Part shown: positions 1 through 9,773 of the stretch, in pieces
Numbering within the stretch: the first letter of the stretch is position 1
Layout: the number at the start of each line of letters is the position of its first letter
Source of the DNA: an uncultured Opitutaceae bacterium
Lineage (GTDB): Bacteria > Verrucomicrobiota > Verrucomicrobiia > Opitutales > Opitutaceae
Assembly (NCBI GenBank): GCA_903862935.1
Contig: CAIOZY010000039.1
Span: 1-64,000, forward strand
Reading direction: 5' to 3'
Length of the DNA: 64,000 bases
Notes under the pieces: model-generated
Seen by the model: the letters and a program-made list of their open reading frames with translations, nothing else
The model's database searches: none
What the model was told of the DNA's origin: nothing
Position numbers and translations under genes: made by a program

Positions 1-1
1 C

Positions 2-562
2 CTGCTCGTGGACGGCAAGAAGATGAGCAAGAGCCTCGGGAACCTCTACACCCTGGACGACCTGACCGGCCGGGGCTTCTCGCCGGCAGCCGTCCGCTAC
101 GCCCTGCTCTCGGGGCATCCCCGAAAGCAGTTGAATTTCACCCTCGAGTCCATCCACGCGGCCGAGAGCGCGCTGTCCACCCTGCGCGCCTTCCGCGCGG
201 CGCTCCCGGCCTCCGCCCCCCAAGGGGCGGAGTCGTTCGGGGCAGTCCTGTCGAAACTCGAGGACGACCTGAACATTCCGGCGGCCCTGGGGGAGCTCTT
301 CACGATCGTGAACCGGGGACCCGCGGGCTGCGACCCGGCGGGGTTTGCGAAGGTGCTCTTCGCCCTGGGGCTCGACCTGGATTGCACCGCGCCGAAGGCC
401 GAGGCGCCGCCCGAGATTGCGGAAGTTGCGAGGCGCCGCTGGGAGGCGAAAAAGTCGAAGGACTTCGCTGCCGCGGACAATCTGAGGAAGCAACTCGCCG
501 CCGCCGGCTGGTCCATGCTCGACGGCAAGGACGGCTACAAGTTGGAGCCCGTGAAGAGATGA
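2..562 (+). CDS. cysS: Cysteinyl-tRNA synthetase, C-terminal part (5' end outside window)
   Basis: The reading frame is open from the first bases of the window to TGA at 560-562, giving about 186 residues. It begins just before the class I signature KMSKSLGN, which closes over ATP during cysteine activation. After it come the helical anticodon-recognition (DALR-type) region and a C-terminal tail containing RRWEAKKSKDFAAADNLR, typical of the end of CysRS. The enzyme charges tRNA-Cys in the cytoplasm. The Rossmann catalytic domain and the zinc-binding residues lie upstream of the window. thrS follows 67 bp later on the same strand, so the two may be co-transcribed. Other class I synthetases share KMSKS, but the tail fits CysRS best. 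Confidence 0.93.
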   Translation: MLVDGKKMSKSLGNLYTLDDLTGRGFSPAAVRYALLSGHPRKQLNFTLESIHAAESALSTLRAFRAALPASAPQGAESFGAVLSKLEDDLNIPAALGELFTIVNRGPAGCDPAGFAKVLFALGLDLDCTAPKAEAPPEIAEVARRRWEAKKSKDFAAADNLRKQLAAAGWSMLDGKDGYKLEPVKR

Positions 563-629
563 GCTCCGGAGGCGCCGGATCGGTCTTGTTCCCTCCGCAA
601 CAATCGCAACGCTTGGCCCTGCCTTTCCC

Positions 630-2537
630 ATGCCCATGACTCCGCTCGAAGAACTCCGCCACTCGTGCTCGCACGTGCTGGCGACCGCCGTCCTGCGCCT
701 CTTTCCCGAGGCGAAGCTAGACATCGGGCCCCCGACGGAAACCGGGTTCTACTACGACATCGACATCGACCGGAAGTTGACGACCGAGGACCTCGCGCGG
801 ATCGAGGCCGAGATGAAGAAGGTGATCGACGAGAACCAGCCCTTCCTCCGTAAGGAGGTCTCCCGGGAGGAGGCCGCCGAGATCATCCGCAAGATCGGGC
901 AGGAGCGCTACAAGTTGGGGCGGCTCGCGGACATCCCCGCGGGCGAGGCGATCTCCTTCTACCAAAACGGCGAGTTCATCGACCTGTGCGCCGGCACCCA
1001 TGTGCGCTACACGAGCAAGATCAAGGCCTACAAGCTGCTCTCGATCGCCGGAGCCTACCACCGCGGGGACGAGCACAACAAGCAGCTCCAGAGGATCTAC
1101 GGGACGGCCTTTGCCACCCGCGAGGAGTTGGCCCAGCACCTCGAGCGCCTCGAGCAGGCCAAGCAGCGCGACCACCGCAAGCTCGGCAAGGACCTGAAGC
1201 TGTTCGTCATCGACGACGACGTCGGTCAGGGCCTGATCCTGTGGACCCCGGCCGGCTCGATCATCCGCCAGGAGCTCCAGAACTTCATCAGCGAGGAGCT
1301 TCGCAAGCAGGGCTACTCGCAGGTCTTCACCCCGCACATCGGGAAACTCGAGCTGTACAAGACCTCCGGGCACTTCCCCTACTACAAGGAGTCCCAGTTC
1401 TCCCCCGTGATCGAGAACGAGTCCCTGGCGCGGATTTTGAAGGAGGGCTGCTCTTGCGGCGAGATGATGGCCCGGCTGGAGGCGGTCTCCGGACGGCTCG
1501 CCGAGCAGGTGAACCAAAGAACCGGAAAGACCACGATCGGCCCGGAGCGGGTGAAGCCCGACGCGCAGCTCTTGGACGGCTTCCTCCTGAAGCCGATGAA
1601 CTGCCCCCACCACATCAAGATTTTCTCCTCGCAGCCGCGCTCCTACCGCGACCTGCCGGTGCGTCTGGCGGAGTTCGGCACCGTGTACCGCTGGGAGCAG
1701 TCCGGGGAGCTCAACGGGATGACCCGGGTCCGCGGGTTCACCCAGGACGACGCCCACCTGTTCTGCACCGAGGAGCAGGTCGGGCCCGAGATGATCGGCT
1801 GCCTGGCGCTCGTTAAGGTGATCCTCACGACCCTGGGCATGACCGACTACCGCGTGCGGGTCGGGCTGCGCGACCCCGATTCGGCGAAGTACACCGGCGA
1901 CCCGGAGAACTGGGACAAGGCCGAGGCGGCCTGCCGCGAGGCGGCGAAGACCCTCGGGGTCCCCTTCACGGAGGAGCCCGGGGAGGCCGCCTTCTACGGG
2001 CCCAAGATCGACTTTGTCGTCCGGGACGTGATCGGCCGCGAGTGGCAGCTGGGGACCGTTCAGGTCGACTACAACCTGCCGGCCCGCTTCGACCTCAGCT
2101 ACATCGGGGCCGACAACCAGCCCCACCGCCCGGTGATGATCCACAGGGCCCCGTTCGGCTCGATGGAGCGCTTCTGCGGGGTCCTAATCGAGCACTTCGG
2201 CGGGGACTTCCCCGCCTGGCTCGCCCCGGAGCAGGCGCGGCTGGTTCCGATCAGCGACAAGGTGAACGCCTACGCCGAAGAGCTGCTCGCTCTGGCCAAG
2301 GCCGCGGGGGTGCGCGTCACCCTCGACTCCCACAGCGACAAACTCGGGGCGAAGATCCGCCGGGCGGAATTGGAGAAAGTCCCCTACACCCTTGTCCTCG
2401 GGGGCAAGGAGGCCGAGACCCGCTCGGTCAGCGTGCGGTCCCGCTCCCGGGGCGACGAGGGGGCGATGCCGTTTGACGCGTTCCTCGAGCGACTGACGGC
2501 CGAGGCCAAGACCCGCGCCCTGCCAGCAAAGCGATGA
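630..2537 (+). CDS. thrS: Threonyl-tRNA synthetase lacking the TGS domain
   Basis: This 635-residue class II synthetase charges tRNA-Thr. It starts almost directly in the editing domain (HSCSHVLATA at about residue 10, carrying the HxxxH pair), so the roughly 60-residue N-terminal TGS domain of the E. coli enzyme is absent. Later blocks are the editing-domain segment DLCAGTHV, the catalytic LLKPMNCPHH with its zinc-ligand cysteine near residue 324, RVRGFTQDDAHLFC, the motif 3 region VMIHRAPFGSMERF, and a C-terminal anticodon-binding domain. Residues about 258-317 form an extra segment before LLKPMNC that includes CSCGEM and is absent from the E. coli enzyme. The ATG at 630 has no obvious Shine-Dalgarno, and a second in-frame ATG lies at 636. 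A strong hairpin follows the stop. Confidence 0.97.
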   Translation: MPMTPLEELRHSCSHVLATAVLRLFPEAKLDIGPPTETGFYYDIDIDRKLTTEDLARIEAEMKKVIDENQPFLRKEVSREEAAEIIRKIGQERYKLGRLADIPAGEAISFYQNGEFIDLCAGTHVRYTSKIKAYKLLSIAGAYHRGDEHNKQLQRIYGTAFATREELAQHLERLEQAKQRDHRKLGKDLKLFVIDDDVGQGLILWTPAGSIIRQELQNFISEELRKQGYSQVFTPHIGKLELYKTSGHFPYYKESQFSPVIENESLARILKEGCSCGEMMARLEAVSGRLAEQVNQRTGKTTIGPERVKPDAQLLDGFLLKPMNCPHHIKIFSSQPRSYRDLPVRLAEFGTVYRWEQSGELNGMTRVRGFTQDDAHLFCTEEQVGPEMIGCLALVKVILTTLGMTDYRVRVGLRDPDSAKYTGDPENWDKAEAACREAAKTLGVPFTEEPGEAAFYGPKIDFVVRDVIGREWQLGTVQVDYNLPARFDLSYIGADNQPHRPVMIHRAPFGSMERFCGVLIEHFGGDFPAWLAPEQARLVPISDKVNAYAEELLALAKAAGVRVTLDSHSDKLGAKIRRAELEKVPYTLVLGGKEAETRSVSVRSRSRGDEGAMPFDAFLERLTAEAKTRALPAKR

Positions 2538-2540
2538 CAC

Positions 2541-2578
2541 CTCCCGGCTCGAATGGCCAAGGCCATTCCTGCCGGGAG
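2541..2578 (+). terminator. Strong hairpin after thrS (no T-run)
   Basis: The outer stem is CTCCCGGC (2541-2548) with GCCGGGAG (2571-2578). The inner stem is AATGGCC (2552-2558) with GGCCATT (2561-2567). They are separated by a 3x3 internal loop and capped by AA. It begins 4 bp after the thrS stop, the usual place for a terminator or an RNA 3'-end stabiliser, but no T-tract follows on the plus strand. The assignment as a terminator is therefore inferred from position and symmetry. Confidence 0.6.
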
Positions 2579-2605
2579 CGCGCACCTGCGCTCGATCCAT
2601 CGCCC

Positions 2606-3114
2606 CTAGCTTGAGACCTTCCGGGCGGCGGCGCGCTCGGGACGCTCAATGGACTCGGCTACCTCTTCCAGGTCCCGCTCCGTCATCCCAAGCGCAAGCC
2701 CCGCGCTACGACACTTGCCAACGGCACGCTCCGCCTGACCCAGATTTGCTTCGCTTGGGTAAAAGGGATTCGGAAATCGGGGGACACCGACATCAAGGCC
2801 TCGATCGTGGCTTTCGGCCCGGTCTCCTGGGACATCCACGTTCTCAGCTCGCAGGGCCTGTCCGGGTACGGATTGAGGTCGAAGACGGAAGCCAGCCGCC
2901 AAAGCCCGCCATGGTCATGCAAGAACCCATGGTTCCTCAGGTGACCGTCCACATTGTTAATGAGGATCGTATAGGCCAGGCGACGCCAGAGTTCCGCAAG
3001 GTCGGCCTGCACCGCATCAAGGCCTGCAGTGCCTATCGCATTGCGGATCCGAAAGCCTAAGAACTGACCGACTTCAGTGTGCGCTAAAGGACCCGCCTGG
3101 CCCGCTCTATGGCA
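2606..3114 (-). pseudogene. hipA-like toxin kinase remnant (C-terminal, frameshifted)
   Basis: Minus-strand translation gives a recognisable HipA C-terminal kinase region: ADLAELWRRLAYTILINN, then VDGHLRNHGFLHD and VFDLNPYPD. These match the family catalytic loop (NxDxHLRNHGF) and the metal-binding DxNP segment. The frame opens only after a TAA at 3115-3117, so roughly the first two thirds of a normal HipA of about 430 residues are missing, along with its start. The frame stops at 2683-2685, while the expected continuation (GMTERDLEEVAESIE) runs in another frame to 2606, which indicates a one-base frameshift near 2690-2710. No hipB-like antitoxin is visible. This is a decayed type II toxin-antitoxin remnant next to another accessory gene. 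Confidence 0.8.
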
Positions 3115-3185
3115 TTAGAAATCTGCTGCGTCGGAGCAGAAACGATTTGCATAACGGACATAGTACCGCCATTTTGAGACTCGAA

Positions 3186-4337
3186 ATGGACTTCGTACCG
3201 CGAATCTTAGTTCCCGGAAAGGATCACTTCTTTCTCCTCGGCCCGCGCGGAACAGGCAAAACCCTGTGGGCCAAGCATCAGTATCCCAACGCCCTGCGCA
3301 TTGACCTACTCGATCCGGAAAACCTCCGCTCGTTTGCCGCCAAACCCGAGCGGCTGATCGAGGTTATCGAGGCCAATCCCAAGCGCGAGCAGGTGATCAT
3401 TGACGAAATCCAGAAGCTTCCTGTGCTGCTGGAGGTCGTTCACCTGCTTATTGAGCGCAAGCTGGGCGTGCAGTTCGTCCTCACCGGTTCGAGCACACGC
3501 AAGCTGCGCCGCCAAGGGGTTAATCTCCTGGGGGGGCGCGCCGTCCAGAAAACCCTGCACCCCTACATTGCCGCCGAACTCGGGAGCCGGTTCTCGCTCT
3601 CCAAGGCCCTCCGGCAGGGCATGCTGCCACTCATTTGGGCCGCCGATGATCCCGGGGCCACGCTGAAAGCCTACTGCGGACTCTATCTCCGCGAGGAGGT
3701 TCAGATGGAAGGTCTCGTGCGAAACGTGGGTTCTTTCGCCCGATTTATAGAGGCGATCAGCTTCTCGCACGCTTCGGTGCTGAACCTCAGCAATGTAGCC
3801 CGGGAATGCCAGGTGAATCGCAAGACAGTGGAAGGCTATTTGGAAATCCTCGAAGACCTGCTGCTGGGCTTCCGTATCGCTGTTTTCAGCAAGCGCGCCA
3901 AGCGCGAACTCGCAACCCATCCGAAGTTCTATTTCTTCGACGCCGGGGTATTCCGGGCCAACCGGCCGGCCGGCCCCCTGGACGCTCCCTCCGAACTCGA
4001 TGGACTCGCCTTCGAGGGACTTGTGGCTCAGCACCTGCGCGCCTGGTGCGACTATTCAGGCGGTAGCAATCAACTTCACTATTGGCAGACCCGTTCGCAG
4101 GTGGAGGTCGACTTCGTTGTCTATGGCGAGTCGGGTCTTCACGCGATTGAGGTGAAGAACACCAGCCGTGTCAGCGCGACGGACCTGCGGGGCCTCAAGA
4201 GCTTCGCGGAGGACTATCCCCAGAGCCGCCTCTACTACGTTTACCGAGGCAGGGAACGCCTGAAACAAGACGGCGTCCTCTGTCTCCCGGGCGACGAGTT
4301 TCTCGCCAATTTGAAACCCGACAAATTCCCGGACTGA
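3186..4337 (+). CDS. AAA-type ATPase with DUF4143 domain
   Basis: A protein of 383 residues from the ATG at 3186; a TTG at 3147 would add 13 residues. The N-terminal P-loop domain has Walker A GPRGTGKT near residue 19, Walker B VIIDEIQKL and a sensor-like VLTGSSTRK. A winged-helix-like middle follows, then the DUF4143 C-terminal region, in which VDFVV followed by AIEVKNT resembles a PD-(D/E)xK nuclease core. Families of this architecture are common in bacteria and archaea, vary sporadically between strains, and have no firm function. It stands alone between the hipA remnant and a hairpin-rich gap. Its codon use looks less GC-biased than its neighbours, which suggests an accessory gene. Confidence 0.88.
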   Translation: MDFVPRILVPGKDHFFLLGPRGTGKTLWAKHQYPNALRIDLLDPENLRSFAAKPERLIEVIEANPKREQVIIDEIQKLPVLLEVVHLLIERKLGVQFVLTGSSTRKLRRQGVNLLGGRAVQKTLHPYIAAELGSRFSLSKALRQGMLPLIWAADDPGATLKAYCGLYLREEVQMEGLVRNVGSFARFIEAISFSHASVLNLSNVARECQVNRKTVEGYLEILEDLLLGFRIAVFSKRAKRELATHPKFYFFDAGVFRANRPAGPLDAPSELDGLAFEGLVAQHLRAWCDYSGGSNQLHYWQTRSQVEVDFVVYGESGLHAIEVKNTSRVSATDLRGLKSFAEDYPQSRLYYVYRGRERLKQDGVLCLPGDEFLANLKPDKFPD

Positions 4338-4652
4338 GACGCGGCACCTTCCCCCGCAGAAAGCTCAGGGCGCCCTTACAGGGGCGGATCAGTCCGACCG
4401 CGCACACCAAAGTAGGTCAGTGCTTGAACGCCAACCGCGCCGCGGAAGCCTCTCTGCCGATGGTTCTCAGCGTCAACGGGCGACGGTGGCGACCCTGTCC
4501 TTCTTCTTGCGGATGATTCCTTCCGGAGTGAGCGGAAGGTCGGTGGAAAATCACCGACTAACACTCGCCGGAGCCGGCCCCCGCTCAAAACGAGCAAGGA
4601 CCGCGGGCTTTTGCCCCAAGGGGGACTGTCCTCCACCCCCAGAGACCTCGTT
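4338..4652. other. Gene-free interval with consecutive stem-loops
   Basis: No credible gene was seen on either strand between the DUF4143 ATPase and glnB, which converge here. The second half holds a run of inverted repeats: CCTTCCG/CGGAAGG (4519-4525 and 4533-4539), TCGGTG/CACCGA (4540-4545 and 4552-4557), GCTC/GAGC (4583-4586 and 4592-4595), GGGC/GCCC around TTTT (4605-4608 and 4613-4616) and GGGGG/CCCCC (4620-4624 and 4636-4640). The first two abut exactly. The later, shorter ones could be chance in GC-rich DNA. The interval may be a structured 3' UTR of glnB, a bidirectional terminator or a decayed repeat. Confidence 0.6.
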
Positions 4653-6867
<2,215 letters not shown>

Positions 6868-7005
6868 GGAAGGAAAGCGAACGGTGATGAAAGCGCCCCG
6901 ACCGGGCCGGGCGCAATGAGATTTTCAGGTCGCGCCGCCTGGGAGCGCCCGTTCAGCCGGGGCCAGGCAGGTGCGCGAGGGCATCATGGAAGATCGGGAC
7001 AAAGG

Positions 7006-7034
7006 GCCTTGCCCGGGGGGCAGCCCCCGAAGGC
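7006..7034 (-). terminator. Hairpin overlapping the gpmI stop
   Basis: On the minus strand, GCCTT and AAGGC (7006-7010 with 7030-7034) enclose a CGGGGG/CCCCCG stem with a small bulge. It begins at the gpmI stop codon and is followed on that strand by a short CCTTTGT stretch. The T-run is weak, so this is only a candidate terminator between gpmI and aspS. Confidence 0.4.
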
Positions 7035-8623
7035 TATTCCAAGAGGAGGGAGCGCCCCGTCATCTCGGCGGGCACAGGAAGGCCCATCAGGGAGAGCAGC
7101 GTCGGGGCGATGTCGGCAAGCCGGCCTGGGGACCTCAGCCGGGTCTTTCCCGCCTCAAACCCCCGGCCGACAACAAAGGCCTCGACCAGGTTCAGCGTGT
7201 GGGAGGTGTGCGGTCCGTTGTGCTCGGTGTCCCACATCTGCTCGCAGTTGCCGTGGTCGGCCGTCACCAAGGCGCAGCCGTCCATCTTTTCAACTGCGTC
7301 GAGCAGCTCCCCGACCCCCTGGTCGGTCGCCTCCACCGCCCGGACGGCCGCAGGCACGGAGCCGGTGTGTCCGACCATGTCGGGGTTCGCGAAATTGACG
7401 ACAATCAGCCCGTACCGGCCCGAGAGGATCGCCTCCTTCGCCTTATCCGCCACCGCCGAGGCCGACATCTCCGGCTGGAGGTCGTAGGTCGACACCTTGG
7501 GGCTGGGCGGGCAGAAGCGGTCCTCGCCGGGGAACGGCTCCGAGCGGTAGTTGTTGAAAAAGAAGGTCACGTGGGGGTTCTTCTCGGTCTCCGCGCAGCG
7601 GAACTGCGGGATTCCGGCGGCGCTGACGACCTCCCCGAGGATGTGCTTCAACTTCTCGGGCTTGGGGCAGATGACGTTTACCGGCAGCCCCTTCTCGTAC
7701 TCGGTCATGGTCGCGTAGTACAGGTCGAGCCGGGGTCCCCGGTCGAACTTGTCGAAGGATTCGAGGACAAAGGCCTTCGTGATCTCGCGGGGGCGGTCAC
7801 CCCGGTAGTTGTAGAAGACCACCGAGTCGCCGTTCCTGATCGGGCCGATCGGCCTGCCGTCCGCGCCGGCGATCCAGATCGGCGTGATGAACTCGTCGCC
7901 CTTCTGGGAAGGGCCCGAGGGGTTGTCGTAGTAGGCCTTCACGGCCGCGCTCGCGTCCGGGGCCGAGGCGTCCGCGCTCGAGCCCACCAGCATCCGGTAG
8001 GCCCGTGACACGCGCTCCCAGCGGTTGTCCCGGTCCATGCTCCAGAATCGCCCGCAGACCGAGGCGATGCGCCCGACCCCGATCTTGCGGCACTGCTCGT
8101 CGACCTGCGCGACGTAGCCCAGCCCGCTCGACGGCGGGGTGTCCCTCCCGTCGGTGAAGGCGTGGATGAAGATCCGGTCGGCCGGAAGCCCGTCGGCCTT
8201 GGCCTGGCGCAGCAGCCCGTAGAGGTGCTCCAGCATCCCGTGGACGCCGGCGTCGGAGACGATGCCCATCAGGTGGAGGGAACCCGCCCGGGCCTTGACC
8301 CGCTCCACCGCCGTCCGCCACACCGGGTTCGAGGCAAGCCGCCCCTCGGAGAAGAGCTTGTTGAGCCGCACGAGCTCCTGGTCGACGATCCGGCCGGCGC
8401 CGATGTTCTCGTGGCCGACCTCGCTGTTGCCCATGACCCCCTCGGGAAGCCCGACGTCGGGGCCGCAGGTCTTCAGAAGCGCCATCGGGTAGCGCTCGTG
8501 CAGCCGGTCATCGCAGGGCTTCTTGGCCAGGAAGATGGCGTTCGAGGCATTCTGCTCGGGATGGGGATTTTTTCCCCAACCGTCGCGGATCACGAGGAGG
8601 ACGGGCTTGCGCGTAGGATTCAT
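7034..8623 (-). CDS. gpmI: 2,3-bisphosphoglycerate-independent phosphoglycerate mutase
   Basis: A protein of 529 residues; it interconverts 3- and 2-phosphoglycerate in glycolysis using two metal ions and a phosphoserine intermediate. The metal-binding DGWG lies near residue 13. The catalytic serine sits in MGNSEVGHENIGAGR, a substrate-binding HAFTDGRDTPP follows, and the second metal cluster appears as NPDMVGHTG and TADHGNCEQMWD near the C-terminus. The ATG at 8623 (MNPTRKPVLLVIRDGWG) was chosen because the frame upstream has no family resemblance and runs into the divergent hemH. It is transcribed divergently from hemH across about 115 bp. Confidence 0.97.
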   Translation of the reverse strand: MNPTRKPVLLVIRDGWGKNPHPEQNASNAIFLAKKPCDDRLHERYPMALLKTCGPDVGLPEGVMGNSEVGHENIGAGRIVDQELVRLNKLFSEGRLASNPVWRTAVERVKARAGSLHLMGIVSDAGVHGMLEHLYGLLRQAKADGLPADRIFIHAFTDGRDTPPSSGLGYVAQVDEQCRKIGVGRIASVCGRFWSMDRDNRWERVSRAYRMLVGSSADASAPDASAAVKAYYDNPSGPSQKGDEFITPIWIAGADGRPIGPIRNGDSVVFYNYRGDRPREITKAFVLESFDKFDRGPRLDLYYATMTEYEKGLPVNVICPKPEKLKHILGEVVSAAGIPQFRCAETEKNPHVTFFFNNYRSEPFPGEDRFCPPSPKVSTYDLQPEMSASAVADKAKEAILSGRYGLIVVNFANPDMVGHTGSVPAAVRAVEATDQGVGELLDAVEKMDGCALVTADHGNCEQMWDTEHNGPHTSHTLNLVEAFVVGRGFEAGKTRLRSPGRLADIAPTLLSLMGLPVPAEMTGRSLLLE

Positions 8624-8738
8624 GGCGTACAGGGGCTTAAGCCTGCACGAGCACGCGCCAATATGCGCCAACAAAATGCTCCCACAGCGCCTCCACCGCT
8701 GATTTGACTTCCCGCCCGATTTGGCGGCAATTGGGCCC
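8624..8738. promoter_or_regulatory. Divergent gpmI/hemH intergenic region with GCGCCAA repeats
   Basis: This 115-bp spacer must carry both promoters. It contains two direct copies of GCGCCAA at 8655-8661 and 8665-8671, spaced exactly 10 bp (about one helical turn), and an inverted TTGGCG at 8721-8726 near hemH. These could be an operator, but I cannot name a regulator and clear -35/-10 boxes are not evident. Confidence 0.35.
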
Positions 8739-9773
8739 ATGCCTCAGAGAGCCGTCCTGCTTGTCAACCTCGGTTCCCCAGAGTCGCCCTCCGTGCCCGA
8801 CGTGAGGCGCTACCTGCGGGAGTTCCTCGGCGACGGGCGCGTGCTCGACCTGCCCGCCCCGCTGCGCTGGCTGCTCCTGGAGGGCATCATCCTGCGCACC
8901 CGGCCCAAGCGCTCCGCCCACGCCTACGCCTCGGTGTGGACCCCGGAGGGTTCCCCGCTGATCCGCACCTCGGAGGCCGTGCGGAAAAAACTCGCCGCGG
9001 CGCTCGGCCCCGATGTCCCCGTCCACCTGGCGATGCGCTACGGCCGCCCCTCGATCCCGGATGTCCTTTCCCAGATTGCGGCCTCGGGCGCCCGAGAGGT
9101 CCTGCTCTTCCCGCAGTACGCCCACTACGCCATGTCCTCCTGGGAGACGGTGGTCGTCAAGGCCCAGCAGGAGGCCTCGAGGATCGCTCCGCACGTGCGC
9201 CTGACGAGCGTCCAGCCGTTCTACTCGGACTCCGACTACATCGAGGCCCTGGTATCCGTGTCCGAACCCTGGCTCAAGCAGCCGCACGACCACGTGCTGT
9301 TCAGCTACCACGGGCTGCCGGTGCGCCACCTGCGCAAGGCCGACTCATCGCGGGCCCATTGCCAGGTCGTGGCCGACTGCTGCCAGACGTGCTCCCCGGC
9401 CCACGCCACCTGCTACAAGGCCCAGTGCCTGGCGACGACGCGGGCCTTCGCCAGGCGGGCCGGCCTCGCACCCACCCGGCACTCGGTTTCCTTCCAGTCC
9501 CGTCTGGCCGGGGAGCCGTGGCTTGAGCCCTTCACGGACCGCGAGTTGGAGCGGCTGCCCAAGGCCGGTGTGAAGCGACTGCTCATCCTGTGCCCGGCCT
9601 TCGTGACGGACTGCCTGGAGACCCTGGAGGAGATCGGTATGGCGGGCCGGGACACCTTCCTCAACGCCGGCGGCGAGACCTTCGAGCGGATCCCCTGTCT
9701 GAACGACCAACCGCCCTACATCGACTTCCTGGCCGGCCGGGTGAGGCGCTGGCTGGCGCCAGCCCAAGCGTGA
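8739..9773 (+). CDS. hemH: Ferrochelatase with internal cysteine cluster
   Basis: A protein of 344 residues that inserts ferrous iron into a porphyrin in late heme synthesis. MPQRAVLLVNLGSPESP is a typical start; a TTG at 8721 would only add six residues. The metal-site histidine is in LFSYHGLPVRH and the conserved C-terminal glutamate in DCLETLEEI. Between them is a cysteine-rich stretch, HCQVVADCCQTC followed by ATCYKAQC, where E. coli-type enzymes have few cysteines. Some bacterial ferrochelatases carry a [2Fe-2S] cluster, so this could be one; that is inference. Its stop overlaps the GTG of the next gene (GTGA), which implies translational coupling with a sensor-like protein. Confidence 0.95.
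   Translation: MPQRAVLLVNLGSPESPSVPDVRRYLREFLGDGRVLDLPAPLRWLLLEGIILRTRPKRSAHAYASVWTPEGSPLIRTSEAVRKKLAAALGPDVPVHLAMRYGRPSIPDVLSQIAASGAREVLLFPQYAHYAMSSWETVVVKAQQEASRIAPHVRLTSVQPFYSDSDYIEALVSVSEPWLKQPHDHVLFSYHGLPVRHLRKADSSRAHCQVVADCCQTCSPAHATCYKAQCLATTRAFARRAGLAPTRHSVSFQSRLAGEPWLEPFTDRELERLPKAGVKRLLILCPAFVTDCLETLEEIGMAGRDTFLNAGGETFERIPCLNDQPPYIDFLAGRVRRWLAPAQA

Noticed and set aside
2611-3060. A plus-strand 149-codon frame after thrS
   Set aside because: The opposite strand has clear HipA kinase motifs, so this is the shadow of the hipA remnant.
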